DNA of 64,000 nt, taken from the NCBI RefSeq assembly GCF_900114915.1, contig NZ_FOUS01000005.1, positions 62,001 through 126,000 on the forward strand. Reading direction: 5' to 3'. This document shows positions 54,536 through 62,343 of the stretch, in pieces (the first letter of the stretch is position 1; each line of letters begins with the position of its first letter). This stretch comes from Bradyrhizobium sp. Rc3b (GTDB taxonomy: Bacteria > Pseudomonadota > Alphaproteobacteria > Rhizobiales > Xanthobacteraceae). The notes beneath the pieces are model-generated. The model searched no databases. It saw nothing but the letters and a program-made list of their open reading frames with translations, and had not been told where the DNA came from. A program made the position numbers and the translations under genes.

Positions 54536-54726
54536 CGTTCCTGTTCCACAGACCCGAAATCCCGCGCCGGCGAGTCATGCACGCCGGCCGAGGCGCATAA
54601 ATTGCTGATCAGTAACTTGCCATCGCGTTGAGTTCTCTGCTTCGTGACGCGAAGCCTCAGCCGCACGGTGTAGCATGCCGTGCCGTCCGAGCCGGACATC
54701 CGGACCTCGGCCTTTCACTAGGGATC

Positions 54727-56121
54727 ATGATGTCCGCAAACCGATCGGCTGCCTGCCTCCTTGCCGCGCTGCTTTCGACCAGTGTCCTGACATCAGGCGC
54801 GGCCCTTGCCCAGACCACGGTCACATCGGCCCCGCCCGCCAGCTTCACGCTCAGCAACGGCATGCAGGTCGTGGTGATCCCCGATCACCGCACGCCCGTC
54901 GTCACCGAGATGATCTGGTACAAGGTCGGCTCGGCCGACGAGACGCCGGGCAAGTCCGGCCTCGCCCACTTCCTCGAGCACCTGATGTTCAAGGGCACCT
55001 CGAAGCACCCCGTCGGCGAATTCTCCCAGACCGTGCTTCGCGTCGGCGGCAACGAGAACGCCTCGACCTCGGTCGACTACACCAACTATTACCAGCGCGT
55101 GCCGAAAGAGCAGCTGCCGACCATGATGGAGTTCGAGGCCGACCGCATGACCGGCCTCATCCTCAAGGACGAGAACGTGCTGCCCGAGCGTGACGTCGTG
55201 CTCGAAGAATACAATATGCGCGTCGCCAACAATCCGGACGCGCGGCTGAACGAGCAGATCATGGCCGCGCTCTATCTCAATCATCCCTACGGCCGTCCGG
55301 TGATCGGCTGGCACCAGGAGATCGAGAAGCTCGACCGCGAGGACGCGCTCGCCTTCTACCGCCGCTTCTATGCGCCGAACAACGCGATCCTGGTGATCGC
55401 CGGCGACGTCGAGGCCGCCGACATCCGCCCACTGGTCGAGCGCAATTTCGGCTCCATCCCGGCGCAAGCAGCGATCCCGGCGCGGCGAGTCCGTCCGCAG
55501 GAGCCGGAGCCCGCCGCCCCGCGCACCGTCACGCTGGCCGACCCGCGCGTCGAGCAGCCGAGCATGCGGCGCTATTATCTCGTGCCCTCGGCAACCACGG
55601 CCGCGGCCGGCGAGAGCGCCGCCCTCGACGTGCTGGCGCAGCTGATGGGCAGCGGCAGCAATTCCTATCTCTACCGCGCCCTCGTCGTCGACAAGCCGCT
55701 CGCGGTCTCCGCCAATGCCAGCTATTCGAGCATCTCGCTCGACCCGACCCAGTTCGCGATCTCTGCCTCACCGAAACCCGGCGTCAGCTTTGCCGAGGTC
55801 GAGCAGGCGGTCGACGGCGTCATCGCCAATGTCGCGCAGAACCCGATCCGCGCCGAGGATCTGGAGCGGGTCAAGACCCAGCTCATCGCGGAAGCGATCT
55901 ACGCCCAGGACAACCAGGCGGTGCTGGCACGCTGGTATGGCGGCGCGCTGACCACCGGCCTGTCGATCGAGGACATCAGGAGCTGGCCCGATCGCATCCG
56001 CGCGGTCACCGCCGAGCAGGTCCGCGCCGTTGCGCAGAAATGGCTCGAGAAGAAGCGCTCGGTCACGGGCTATCTGATCAAGGACACCAGTGCCGCCAAG
56101 CGCGAGGAGAAGCGTTCGTGA
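54727..56121 (+). CDS. M16 family zinc metallopeptidase, catalytic subunit
   Basis: 464 residues with a signal peptide (MMSANRSAACLLAALLSTSV to about GAALA). The inverted zinc motif HxxEH is present as H81-F-L-E84-H85, with a further Glu near residue 160 (VVLEEY) as third ligand, and the C-terminal half has the related M16 domain. It is a periplasmic protease of the insulinase/processing-peptidase family. The following gene is its inactive partner, overlapping by four bases (GTGA). Confidence 0.92.
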   Translation: MMSANRSAACLLAALLSTSVLTSGAALAQTTVTSAPPASFTLSNGMQVVVIPDHRTPVVTEMIWYKVGSADETPGKSGLAHFLEHLMFKGTSKHPVGEFSQTVLRVGGNENASTSVDYTNYYQRVPKEQLPTMMEFEADRMTGLILKDENVLPERDVVLEEYNMRVANNPDARLNEQIMAALYLNHPYGRPVIGWHQEIEKLDREDALAFYRRFYAPNNAILVIAGDVEAADIRPLVERNFGSIPAQAAIPARRVRPQEPEPAAPRTVTLADPRVEQPSMRRYYLVPSATTAAAGESAALDVLAQLMGSGSNSYLYRALVVDKPLAVSANASYSSISLDPTQFAISASPKPGVSFAEVEQAVDGVIANVAQNPIRAEDLERVKTQLIAEAIYAQDNQAVLARWYGGALTTGLSIEDIRSWPDRIRAVTAEQVRAVAQKWLEKKRSVTGYLIKDTSAAKREEKRS

Positions 56122-57485
56122 CCTATCCCTTCCTTCGACGCGTTGCCTTCTCGTTTGTCACGGGCGCTGCGCTTTCCCTCGCCGCCATCACGCCATCGCA
56201 GGCGGCCGCAAAGATCCAGCACCTGGTCTCGCCGGGTGGTATCGAGGCCTGGTTCGTGCAGGACGCAACCGTGCCGCTGATCGCCATGGAATATTCCTTT
56301 GCCGGCGGCTCGGCGCAGGATCCCAAGGACAAGCCGGGCGTCGCCAACCTGGTCGGCGATCTCCTCGACGAAGGCTCCGGCGATCTCGACTCCAAGACCT
56401 TCCACGAGCGGCTCGACCGCCGCGCCATCGAGCTCTCCTTCAGCGCCACCCGCGACACTTTCCGCGGCAGCCTGCGCATGCTGCGCGACAACAAGGACGA
56501 GGCCTTCGACCTGCTCAGGAGCGCGCTGACCTCGCCGCATTTCGACCCCGCCGATGTCGAACGCATCCGCTCGCAGGTCGTCTCGGGCCTGCGCCGCGAG
56601 ACCACCAATCCGACCTCGCTGGCGAGCCGCAAATTCCTGGAGGTCGCCTTCGGCGATCATCCCTACAGCCGGCAGAGCAACGGCAACCTCGACAGCGTGC
56701 CGACCATCACGATCGCCGACATGAAGGACTATGTCGGACGGGTGATCGCCAAGGACGGGCTGAAGATCGCAGTCGTCGGCGACGTCGATCCGGCGACCCT
56801 CGGCAAGCTGCTCGACCACACCTTCGGCAGCCTGCCCGCCAAGGCCAACCTCACGCCGGTCCCCGACGTCGAGGCCGCAAAGCCGCCGCAACGCGCCTTC
56901 GTGACGCTCGACGTGCCGCAGACCGTGATCACCTTCGGCGGCCCGGGCGTGAAGCGTAGCGATCCCAACTTCATGGCGGCCTATGTCGTCAATCACATCC
57001 TCGGCGGCGGCGGATTGTCGTCCAGGCTCTATCGTGAGGTGCGCGAGAAGCGCGGCCTGGCCTATTCGGTCTATGAAGCGCTGCTCTGGATGGAGCATTC
57101 GGCGGTGTTCATCGGCAATACCGGCACGCGCGCCGACCGCGCCGGCGACACCATCGATGCCATTGAAAAGGAAGTGCGCCGGATCGCCGAGGAAGGCCCG
57201 ACGCAGAAGGAGCTCGACGAGGCCAAGTCCTACCTCAAGGGCTCGCAGATGCTGGCGCTCGATACCTCCTCCAAGCTGGCCCAGGCGCTGCTGCAGTACC
57301 AGCAGGACAAGCTGCCGATCGACTATATCGAGAAGCGCAACGCCATCGTCGACGCCGTGACGCTGGACGACGCCAAAGCCGCCGCCAAGCGCCTCTGGGG
57401 CCAGGGCCTCCTGACCGTCGTCGTGGGCCGCGCCCCCCAGGCTGCGGCGCAGCCCTCCGCGGCTCCGGCGACGAAGTCGAACTGA
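56118..57485 (+). CDS. M16 family peptidase homologue, non-catalytic subunit
   Basis: 455 residues from a GTG at 56118, signal peptide included. The place of HxxEH reads VANLVGDLLDEG, so the zinc ligands are missing. The C-terminal part keeps the R/Y substrate-binding pair region GGGGLSSRLYREVREKRGLAYSVY in two pieces. With the preceding gene it should form a heterodimer as in other bacterial M16B pairs, the catalytic site on one subunit and the binding site on the other. Its stop is followed by a terminator. Confidence 0.92.
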   Translation: MTYPFLRRVAFSFVTGAALSLAAITPSQAAAKIQHLVSPGGIEAWFVQDATVPLIAMEYSFAGGSAQDPKDKPGVANLVGDLLDEGSGDLDSKTFHERLDRRAIELSFSATRDTFRGSLRMLRDNKDEAFDLLRSALTSPHFDPADVERIRSQVVSGLRRETTNPTSLASRKFLEVAFGDHPYSRQSNGNLDSVPTITIADMKDYVGRVIAKDGLKIAVVGDVDPATLGKLLDHTFGSLPAKANLTPVPDVEAAKPPQRAFVTLDVPQTVITFGGPGVKRSDPNFMAAYVVNHILGGGGLSSRLYREVREKRGLAYSVYEALLWMEHSAVFIGNTGTRADRAGDTIDAIEKEVRRIAEEGPTQKELDEAKSYLKGSQMLALDTSSKLAQALLQYQQDKLPIDYIEKRNAIVDAVTLDDAKAAAKRLWGQGLLTVVVGRAPQAAAQPSAAPATKSN

Positions 57486-57506
57486 CATCCCTCTCAGATG
57501 TCCTGA

Positions 57507-57533
57507 AATGGCCGGGCTCGCCCGGCCATTTGC
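57507..57533 (+). terminator. Intrinsic terminator after the M16 gene pair
   Basis: ATGGCCGGG pairs with CCCGGCCAT around CTCG, preceded by AAA and followed by TTTGCG. It ends about 50 bases after the stop. Confidence 0.65.
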
Positions 57534-57602
57534 GTTTCCACCAAGCACCATTGCCCAACGCAGACGTCCGCGATATGTCCGGACATCACGAATGGTGCCA
57601 TC

Positions 57603-58019
57603 ATGCTGCGGATATCCCGCGATCTCGTCATCGACGAGGACGACATCGAGATCGGCTTTGTCCGCGCCTCCGGCCCGGGCGGGCAGAACGTCAACAAGGT
57701 CGCGACCTCGGCGCAGTTGCGCTTCGACGCGCGCAAGCTGACCCTGCCGGAGGATGCGGCGATCCGGCTCGCCCGCCTCGCCGGTCAGCGCATGACCAAG
57801 GACGGCGTGATCGTGATCCAGGCGCAGCGCTTCCGCACCCAGGAGCGCAACCGCCAGGATGCCATTGACCGCCTCACGGAGATGCTGCGCGAAGCCATGG
57901 TGCGGCCAAAGCCGCGGCGGGCGACAAAGCCGACTTTTGGCTCAAAGCAACGCCGGCTCGAGGGCAAGAAGCGCCGCAGCGACGTCAAGGCCGGACGCGG
58001 CGGGCGCTTCGACGACTAA
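57603..58019 (+). CDS. arfB: Alternative ribosome-rescue factor ArfB (peptidyl-tRNA hydrolase, YaeJ)
   Basis: 138 residues. The GGQ motif of release factors is at 26-28 (ASGPGGQNVNKVATS), and the C-terminus is the required basic tail (KQRRLEGKKRRSDVKAGRGG). ArfB frees peptides from ribosomes stalled at the end of broken mRNAs. The length (about 140) fits. The gene is followed by a terminator shared with the opposite strand. Confidence 0.95.
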   Translation: MLRISRDLVIDEDDIEIGFVRASGPGGQNVNKVATSAQLRFDARKLTLPEDAAIRLARLAGQRMTKDGVIVIQAQRFRTQERNRQDAIDRLTEMLREAMVRPKPRRATKPTFGSKQRRLEGKKRRSDVKAGRGGRFDD

Positions 58020-58029
58020 TTAGCGCGGC

Positions 58030-58063
58030 AAAAAAACTCCGGCCGCTGGGCGACCGGAGTTTT
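58030..58063. terminator. Bidirectional intrinsic terminator
   Basis: AAAAAAACTCCGG and CCGGAGTTTTG form a stem around an 11-base loop, with an A-run on the left and a T-run on the right, so it works for both convergent genes (arfB plus, small exported protein minus). Confidence 0.85.
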
Positions 58064-58081
58064 GCCGTTTCACCGGCGAGA

Positions 58082-58390
58082 CTAGTAACGCTTGGAAGGG
58101 GCTGCGCCGCCCGTCGTGGCATCGTCGGCCGTTCCCTTGTGCGCAGCGCTACCCGTGGTGCCGACCGTGCCCCTGGTGCCTTTGGTCGATTTCATGCCGG
58201 TCTTCTCGCCCGCCGCGCCCGGCTGAGCATTCATCTCCTCGTCGCCGCTGCCCATCGTGCTGCCTTGCATGGGTTTGCTCTGCACGGTGCCGCCCGGTTT
58301 GGCGGTGGGGGGCGCGCTTTGCGCGAGAACGGGCGTCGCAATGAGAGCCGACAGAGCGCATGCGATCATCGAGGTCTTCACCAACTTCAT
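58082..58390 (-). CDS. Small exported Gly/Thr/Lys-rich protein
   Basis: 102 residues from the ATG at 58390, with AGGAG upstream. A signal peptide (MKLVKTSMIACALSALIATP to VLAQ) is followed by a low-complexity disordered body rich in Gly, Thr, Lys and Ser (KPGGTVQSKPMQGSTMGSG and similar), ending PSKRY. No family is recognised. Its composition suggests a periplasmic stress-type small protein. Confidence 0.7.
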   Translation of the reverse strand: MKLVKTSMIACALSALIATPVLAQSAPPTAKPGGTVQSKPMQGSTMGSGDEEMNAQPGAAGEKTGMKSTKGTRGTVGTTGSAAHKGTADDATTGGAAPSKRY

Positions 58391-58691
58391 CCATTTCTCC
58401 TGGATTTTTTCGCGACGAATGGCTCGGCGGCGCACACGCCGCTGATCTGCACCGGGCCATTGCATCGCGTCGAGAGTTCAAGCGGCGCAATCGTCATGCA
58501 ATGCGCATGGTGTGGTGATCGTTTAGGGATTTGACGGCGGTTTCGCGGAATTGTGCTCCGCATATAAGGCAGCGCGGAACACCGCGCATCACGAGCATCT
58601 CCGCACGCAGCGAAACAGCCCGCTACTACCACCGCCCATCTGACGCCGCCTAGAGTTTGCGCAGGTTGATGTCGATGGGCGGCTCTAGACG
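58391..58691. other. 301-base divergent region before the oxidoreductase cluster
   Basis: No gene seen. It should contain promoters for the small exported protein (minus) and for the cytochrome c gene (plus). I find no sigma-54, FixK or EcfG motif in it. A GCATATAAGG-like segment near 58560 is the only AT-rich stretch. Confidence 0.4.
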
Positions 58692-59078
58692 ATGCGCGCG
58701 TTCGTGCTGGGATTGTGCACCGCGATGGTGCTGGTGGTGCGGGTTGCCGACGCACAGATGCCTTTGCCGGCCGCAAAGCCGCCGGACGGTGCGACACTCT
58801 TCAAGCAACAATGCGCGGCGTGCCACACCACGAACCTGTCGGAGCCGGTGCGCCAGGGACCGCCGCTGCTCAAGGTCGTGGGCCGTCTCGCCGGCAAGGT
58901 CGAAGGCTTTCGGTATTCGCAAGGCCTCGCCAACGCAGATTTCACCTGGGACGAAGCCCGGCTCGACGCCTGGCTGACCAATCCGCAAGCCGTCATTCCC
59001 GGTGTCGTCATGGCCTATCGGCAAGGTAAGCCGGAGACGCGCGCCGCCATCATCGCTTACCTGAAGGGGCAGAACTGA
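58692..59078 (+). CDS. Cytochrome c family protein
   Basis: 128 residues with a signal peptide (MRAFVLGLCTAMVLVVRVADA). One haem site CAACH (Cys41, Cys44, His45) and a likely axial Met107 (GVVMAY) give a class I, mono-haem cytochrome c. It would carry electrons in the periplasm. Three genes encoding a VOC protein, a Tat-exported subunit and a GMC oxidoreductase follow on the same strand, so it is the likely electron acceptor of that dehydrogenase. Confidence 0.93.
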   Translation: MRAFVLGLCTAMVLVVRVADAQMPLPAAKPPDGATLFKQQCAACHTTNLSEPVRQGPPLLKVVGRLAGKVEGFRYSQGLANADFTWDEARLDAWLTNPQAVIPGVVMAYRQGKPETRAAIIAYLKGQN

Positions 59079-59474
59079 ATGGCAAAGCCGGTCCATTCCA
59101 TGATCCGCGTGCTCGACGAGGCGCGCTCGCTCGACTTCTACCGGCGTGCCTTCGGCCTCGAAGTCGCAGACCATCTGAAATTCGCGGACTTTGCCCTGAT
59201 CTATCTGCGTCACCCCTCCTCACCTTTCGAGGTCGAACTGACGGTGAATTTCGATCGCAAGACGCCGTACCAACTCGGCGACGGCTACGGCCATCTCGCC
59301 GTCGTGGTCGAGGATCTCGAGGCCGAGCATGCCCGCTTCGAGCGCGAGAAGCTCGCGCCGGGGCCCTTACGCGATTTCAAGCACGACGGCAGGACGCTGG
59401 CGCGCTTCTTCTTCGTCAGCGATCCCGATGGCTACAAGATCGAGGTGATCCAGCGGGGCGGACGGTTCGGCTGA
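59079..59474 (+). CDS. VOC-superfamily protein (glyoxalase I-like)
   Basis: 131 residues. It starts on the base after the cytochrome c stop. Four metal-ligand positions are present: His in VHSMIRVLD, Glu in FEVELTV, His in GYGHLAVVVEDL and Glu in YKIEVIQ, the pattern of lactoylglutathione lyase. It could detoxify methylglyoxal or an aldehyde product of the neighbouring dehydrogenase; this link is inferred from position only. It has no signal peptide and would be cytoplasmic. Confidence 0.88.
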   Translation: MAKPVHSMIRVLDEARSLDFYRRAFGLEVADHLKFADFALIYLRHPSSPFEVELTVNFDRKTPYQLGDGYGHLAVVVEDLEAEHARFEREKLAPGPLRDFKHDGRTLARFFFVSDPDGYKIEVIQRGGRFG

Positions 59475-59513
59475 CACAAAGGTCCAAATCATAAAAATCC
59501 ACGGAGGAATGCC

Positions 59514-60062
59514 ATGAGAGAAGTCGATCGTCGAAGCAAGCACAGCCGTCGCGTCTTTCTCAAGGGTGCGGCGACCGCCGTGCCGGTCGTAGCCGTCGCG
59601 ACCAGCGTCACCGTGAGCATCGAAGATGCGTGGGCCGATGATGCCAGCGCACTCTCGCCCGCGACGATGAAGACACTGCTGAAAGTCGCGCGCGACATCT
59701 ATCCGCACGACGTGCTCGGCGACAGCTATTACATCACCGCGGTCAAGCCGTGGGACGGCAAGGCGGCGAAGGATCCCGCCGTCAAGTCGCTGATCAGCGA
59801 CGGCATCACGCGGCTCGATCAGAATGCGCGGGATCGCCACAAGGTGCCCTATGTCGAAGTGCCATGGGAAGCCGACCGTGTGGTGCTCTTGAAGGAGATC
59901 GAGGGAAGCGACTTCTTCCAGAAGGTGCGCGGCGACCTCATCGTCTCGCTCTACAACCAGAAAGAGGTCTGGCCGCGGTTCGGCTACGAGGGCTCCTCCG
60001 CCGAGCACGGCGGCTACATCAACCGTGGCTTCGCCGACATCGACTGGCTGCCGAAGGCTTGA
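59514..60062 (+). CDS. Gluconate 2-dehydrogenase subunit 3 family protein, Tat-exported
   Basis: 182 residues. The twin-arginine signal is SRRVFLKGAA (residues 11-20) with a hydrophobic core and a WADD cleavage end. The mature part matches the small subunit 3: LKVARDIYPHDVLGDSYY, GITRLDQ and GYEGSSAEHGGYINRGFADI in pieces. In related enzymes this subunit helps fold and carry the flavin subunit through the Tat pore. The GMC subunit follows after 30 bases and has no signal of its own. Confidence 0.92.
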   Translation: MREVDRRSKHSRRVFLKGAATAVPVVAVATSVTVSIEDAWADDASALSPATMKTLLKVARDIYPHDVLGDSYYITAVKPWDGKAAKDPAVKSLISDGITRLDQNARDRHKVPYVEVPWEADRVVLLKEIEGSDFFQKVRGDLIVSLYNQKEVWPRFGYEGSSAEHGGYINRGFADIDWLPKA

Positions 60063-60092
60063 GACCCACCCCAACGGTTCAGGAGAACGCAT

Positions 60093-61661
60093 ATGGCAAA
60101 ATTCGATCTGAACGACTCCAGCGTTGTGGTGATCGTCGGCTCCGGTGCCGGCGGCGGCACGCTGGGCAACGAGCTCGCGCAGAAGGGCGTCAAGGTGGTC
60201 ATTCTCGAAGCGGGTCCCCGCATCGAGAACCACGACTTCGTCAACGACGAGTGGGAGAGTTTTTCCCAGCTTGCCTGGACCGATGCGCGCACCACCTCGG
60301 GGACGTGGCGCGTCGCCAAGGATTTTTCCGGCCTTCCCGCCTGGATCGTCAAGGCGGTCGGCGGCTCGACGACCCATTGGGCCGGCGCCTCGCTGCGCTT
60401 CGATGAGCACGAGTTCAGGGTGAAGAGCACCTACGGCAACCTTCCCGGCGCCAATCTCCTGGACTGGCCGGTCACGCTCGCCGAGATGGAGCCGTGGTAC
60501 GCCAAGGCCGAGAACAAGATGGGCGTGACCCGCACCAACGGCATTCCCGGCCTTCCCGGCAACAATAATTTCAAGGTGCTGGAAGCCGGCGCCAAGAAGC
60601 TCGGTTACAAGACGGTGCACACCGGCAATATGGCGATCAACAGCCAGCCGCGCGACGGCCGCGGCGCCTGCCAGCAGATCGGCTTCTGCTTCCAGGGCTG
60701 CAAATCCGGCGCGAAATGGTCGACACTCTACACCGAGATCCCGAAGGGCGAGGCGACCGGCAATCTCGAAGTGCGACCGAGCAGCATGGCGATCAAGATC
60801 GAGCATGATGCCGGCGGCAAGGTGACCGGCGTGGTCTACGCCGACGAGAGCGGCGCGATGCAGCGCCAGAAGGCGCGCATCGTCGCGGTCGCCGGCAACT
60901 CGATCGAGAGCCCGCGGCTGCTGCTCAACAGCGCCTCGACCATGTTCCCCGACGGCCTTGGCAATTCATCGGGCCAGGTCGGCCGCAACTACATGCGGCA
61001 CATGACCGGCAGCGTCTATGCCGTGTTCGAGAAGTCGGTGCACATGTATCGCGGCACAACCATGGCCGGCATCATCCGCGATGAAGCCGCCAACAACCCG
61101 AAGCGCGGCTTCGTCGGCGGCTACGAGATGGAGACGCTATCGATCGGGCTGCCGTTCATGGCGGCGTTCCTCAATCCCGGCGCCTGGGGCCGTCCATTCA
61201 CCGCGGCGCTCGACGGTTATCCCAGGATGGCCGGCATGTGGCTGGTCGGCGAGGACATGCCGCAGGAGACCAACCGCATCACGCTCGACCCTCGCGTGAA
61301 GGACAAGTTCGGGCAGCCGGTCGCGAGTGTGCATTTCGACGATCATCCCAACGATCTCGCGATGCGCGCGCACGCCTACAAACAGGGCGCTGCGGTCTAC
61401 GACGCCGTCGGCGCCACCGTGACCTATCCGACGCCGCCCTATCCGAGCACCCACAATCTCGGCACCAACCGGATGAGCGAGAAGCCCAGGGATGGCGTCG
61501 TCAACAAGTTCGGACAGAGCCACGACGTCAAGAACCTGTTCGTCTCGGACGGCAGCCAGTTCACCAGCGGTGCGGCCTGCAACCCGACCCTGACCATCGT
61601 CGCGCTGGCGATCCGGCAGGCGGACTACATCGCGGGCGCGATGCAGAAGAAGGAGATTTGA
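60093..61661 (+). CDS. GMC family oxidoreductase (large subunit of a periplasmic dehydrogenase)
   Basis: 522 residues. The FAD-binding motif is VIVGSGAGGGTLGNELA (GSGAGGG at 16-22), and STTHWAGASLRF is a second flavin-contact region. The C-terminal active-site segment is HNLGTNRMSEKPRDG and ACNPTLTIVALAIRQAD, with the His/Asn pair of GMC enzymes. Four Cys (GACQQIGFCFQGC) in the middle suggest an iron-sulfur or structural site, as in gluconate-, sorbitol- or fructose-dehydrogenase large subunits. Substrate probably a sugar, sugar acid or alcohol; not identifiable. No signal peptide, so export would rely on the subunit 3 protein. Confidence 0.93.
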   Translation: MAKFDLNDSSVVVIVGSGAGGGTLGNELAQKGVKVVILEAGPRIENHDFVNDEWESFSQLAWTDARTTSGTWRVAKDFSGLPAWIVKAVGGSTTHWAGASLRFDEHEFRVKSTYGNLPGANLLDWPVTLAEMEPWYAKAENKMGVTRTNGIPGLPGNNNFKVLEAGAKKLGYKTVHTGNMAINSQPRDGRGACQQIGFCFQGCKSGAKWSTLYTEIPKGEATGNLEVRPSSMAIKIEHDAGGKVTGVVYADESGAMQRQKARIVAVAGNSIESPRLLLNSASTMFPDGLGNSSGQVGRNYMRHMTGSVYAVFEKSVHMYRGTTMAGIIRDEAANNPKRGFVGGYEMETLSIGLPFMAAFLNPGAWGRPFTAALDGYPRMAGMWLVGEDMPQETNRITLDPRVKDKFGQPVASVHFDDHPNDLAMRAHAYKQGAAVYDAVGATVTYPTPPYPSTHNLGTNRMSEKPRDGVVNKFGQSHDVKNLFVSDGSQFTSGAACNPTLTIVALAIRQADYIAGAMQKKEI

Positions 61662-61724
61662 TCGTACGTTGGCGTCGCTCGCCAGGACGACGTTGAGGAG
61701 GGATTGCGTATCCACACTCAAGGT

Positions 61725-61769
61725 GTCGTCCCGGCGCCCGTGCGCAATTGCGCACTAGGCCGGGACGAC
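61725..61769. repeat. Short palindromic repeat with TGCGCAATTGCGCA core, copy 4
   Basis: GTCGTCCCGG and CCGGGACGAC flank GCGTGCGCAATTGCGCACTA-like core sequence (palindrome at 61741-61754). It separates the GMC gene from the ribbon-helix-helix gene, which converge here. Confidence 0.8.
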
Positions 61770-61785
61770 CCCGAAGGTGCGGAAG

Positions 61786-62103
61786 CTATTCCGCCGCATC
61801 GAGAATCGGCGCCACCGTGGCCTTGAACTCCGGCACCGTCGCCATGCTCTTCGAGCGATAGATCAGACACGAGCAGCGCAGCAGCGAGGCGAAATTGTTG
61901 ACCTCGCCATGATGGTCGAGCACCTCGTTGTAGAGCGTCGTCAGGAACTTGCCGAGGCTCATGGCCTCCCTGGCCGCGATCTCCTCCAGCGTATCCCAGA
62001 ACGCCATTTCCAGCCGGATCGAGGTGCAATGGCCATCGATCCGCAGGGAGCGGGTCTGGGATTCGTAATCGCGTTGGGGCTGATGCGCGAAGAGATGGCA
62101 CAT
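61786..62103 (-). CDS. Ribbon-helix-helix domain protein
   Basis: 105 residues from the ATG at 62103, with GGAGGAC upstream. The RHH (PF13467-type) pattern is TRSLRIDGHCTSIRLEMAF, WDTLEEIAAREAMSLGKFLT and TLYNEVLDHH. In this family the strand pairs to form a DNA-binding dimer, and members are often linked to phosphate or stress regulation. Its target is unknown. It lies opposite the GMC gene, with a repeat between. Confidence 0.88.
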   Translation of the reverse strand: MCHLFAHQPQRDYESQTRSLRIDGHCTSIRLEMAFWDTLEEIAAREAMSLGKFLTTLYNEVLDHHGEVNNFASLLRCSCLIYRSKSMATVPEFKATVAPILDAAE

Positions 62104-62343
62104 GGCGTCCTCCCGTCCTGTTGCCATTTTTTCACGATGCTACACCGCTGCCCGGCGCCTCACAATCCGGACCGTCGTCGGATGTCGGCAGGTGCCGGCC
62201 TGCGCAATTTTCTCGAACGCTCAATGTCTTCAATGCGATAGGTAGCCCTCTTCCCCAGGCGGCCACACGGCTGTTGCCCAACACATGCTTTTGACGCAAC
62301 ACGGCCTAGAATAGCGCTGTCCGCGAATCCAGATCAGAACCTC

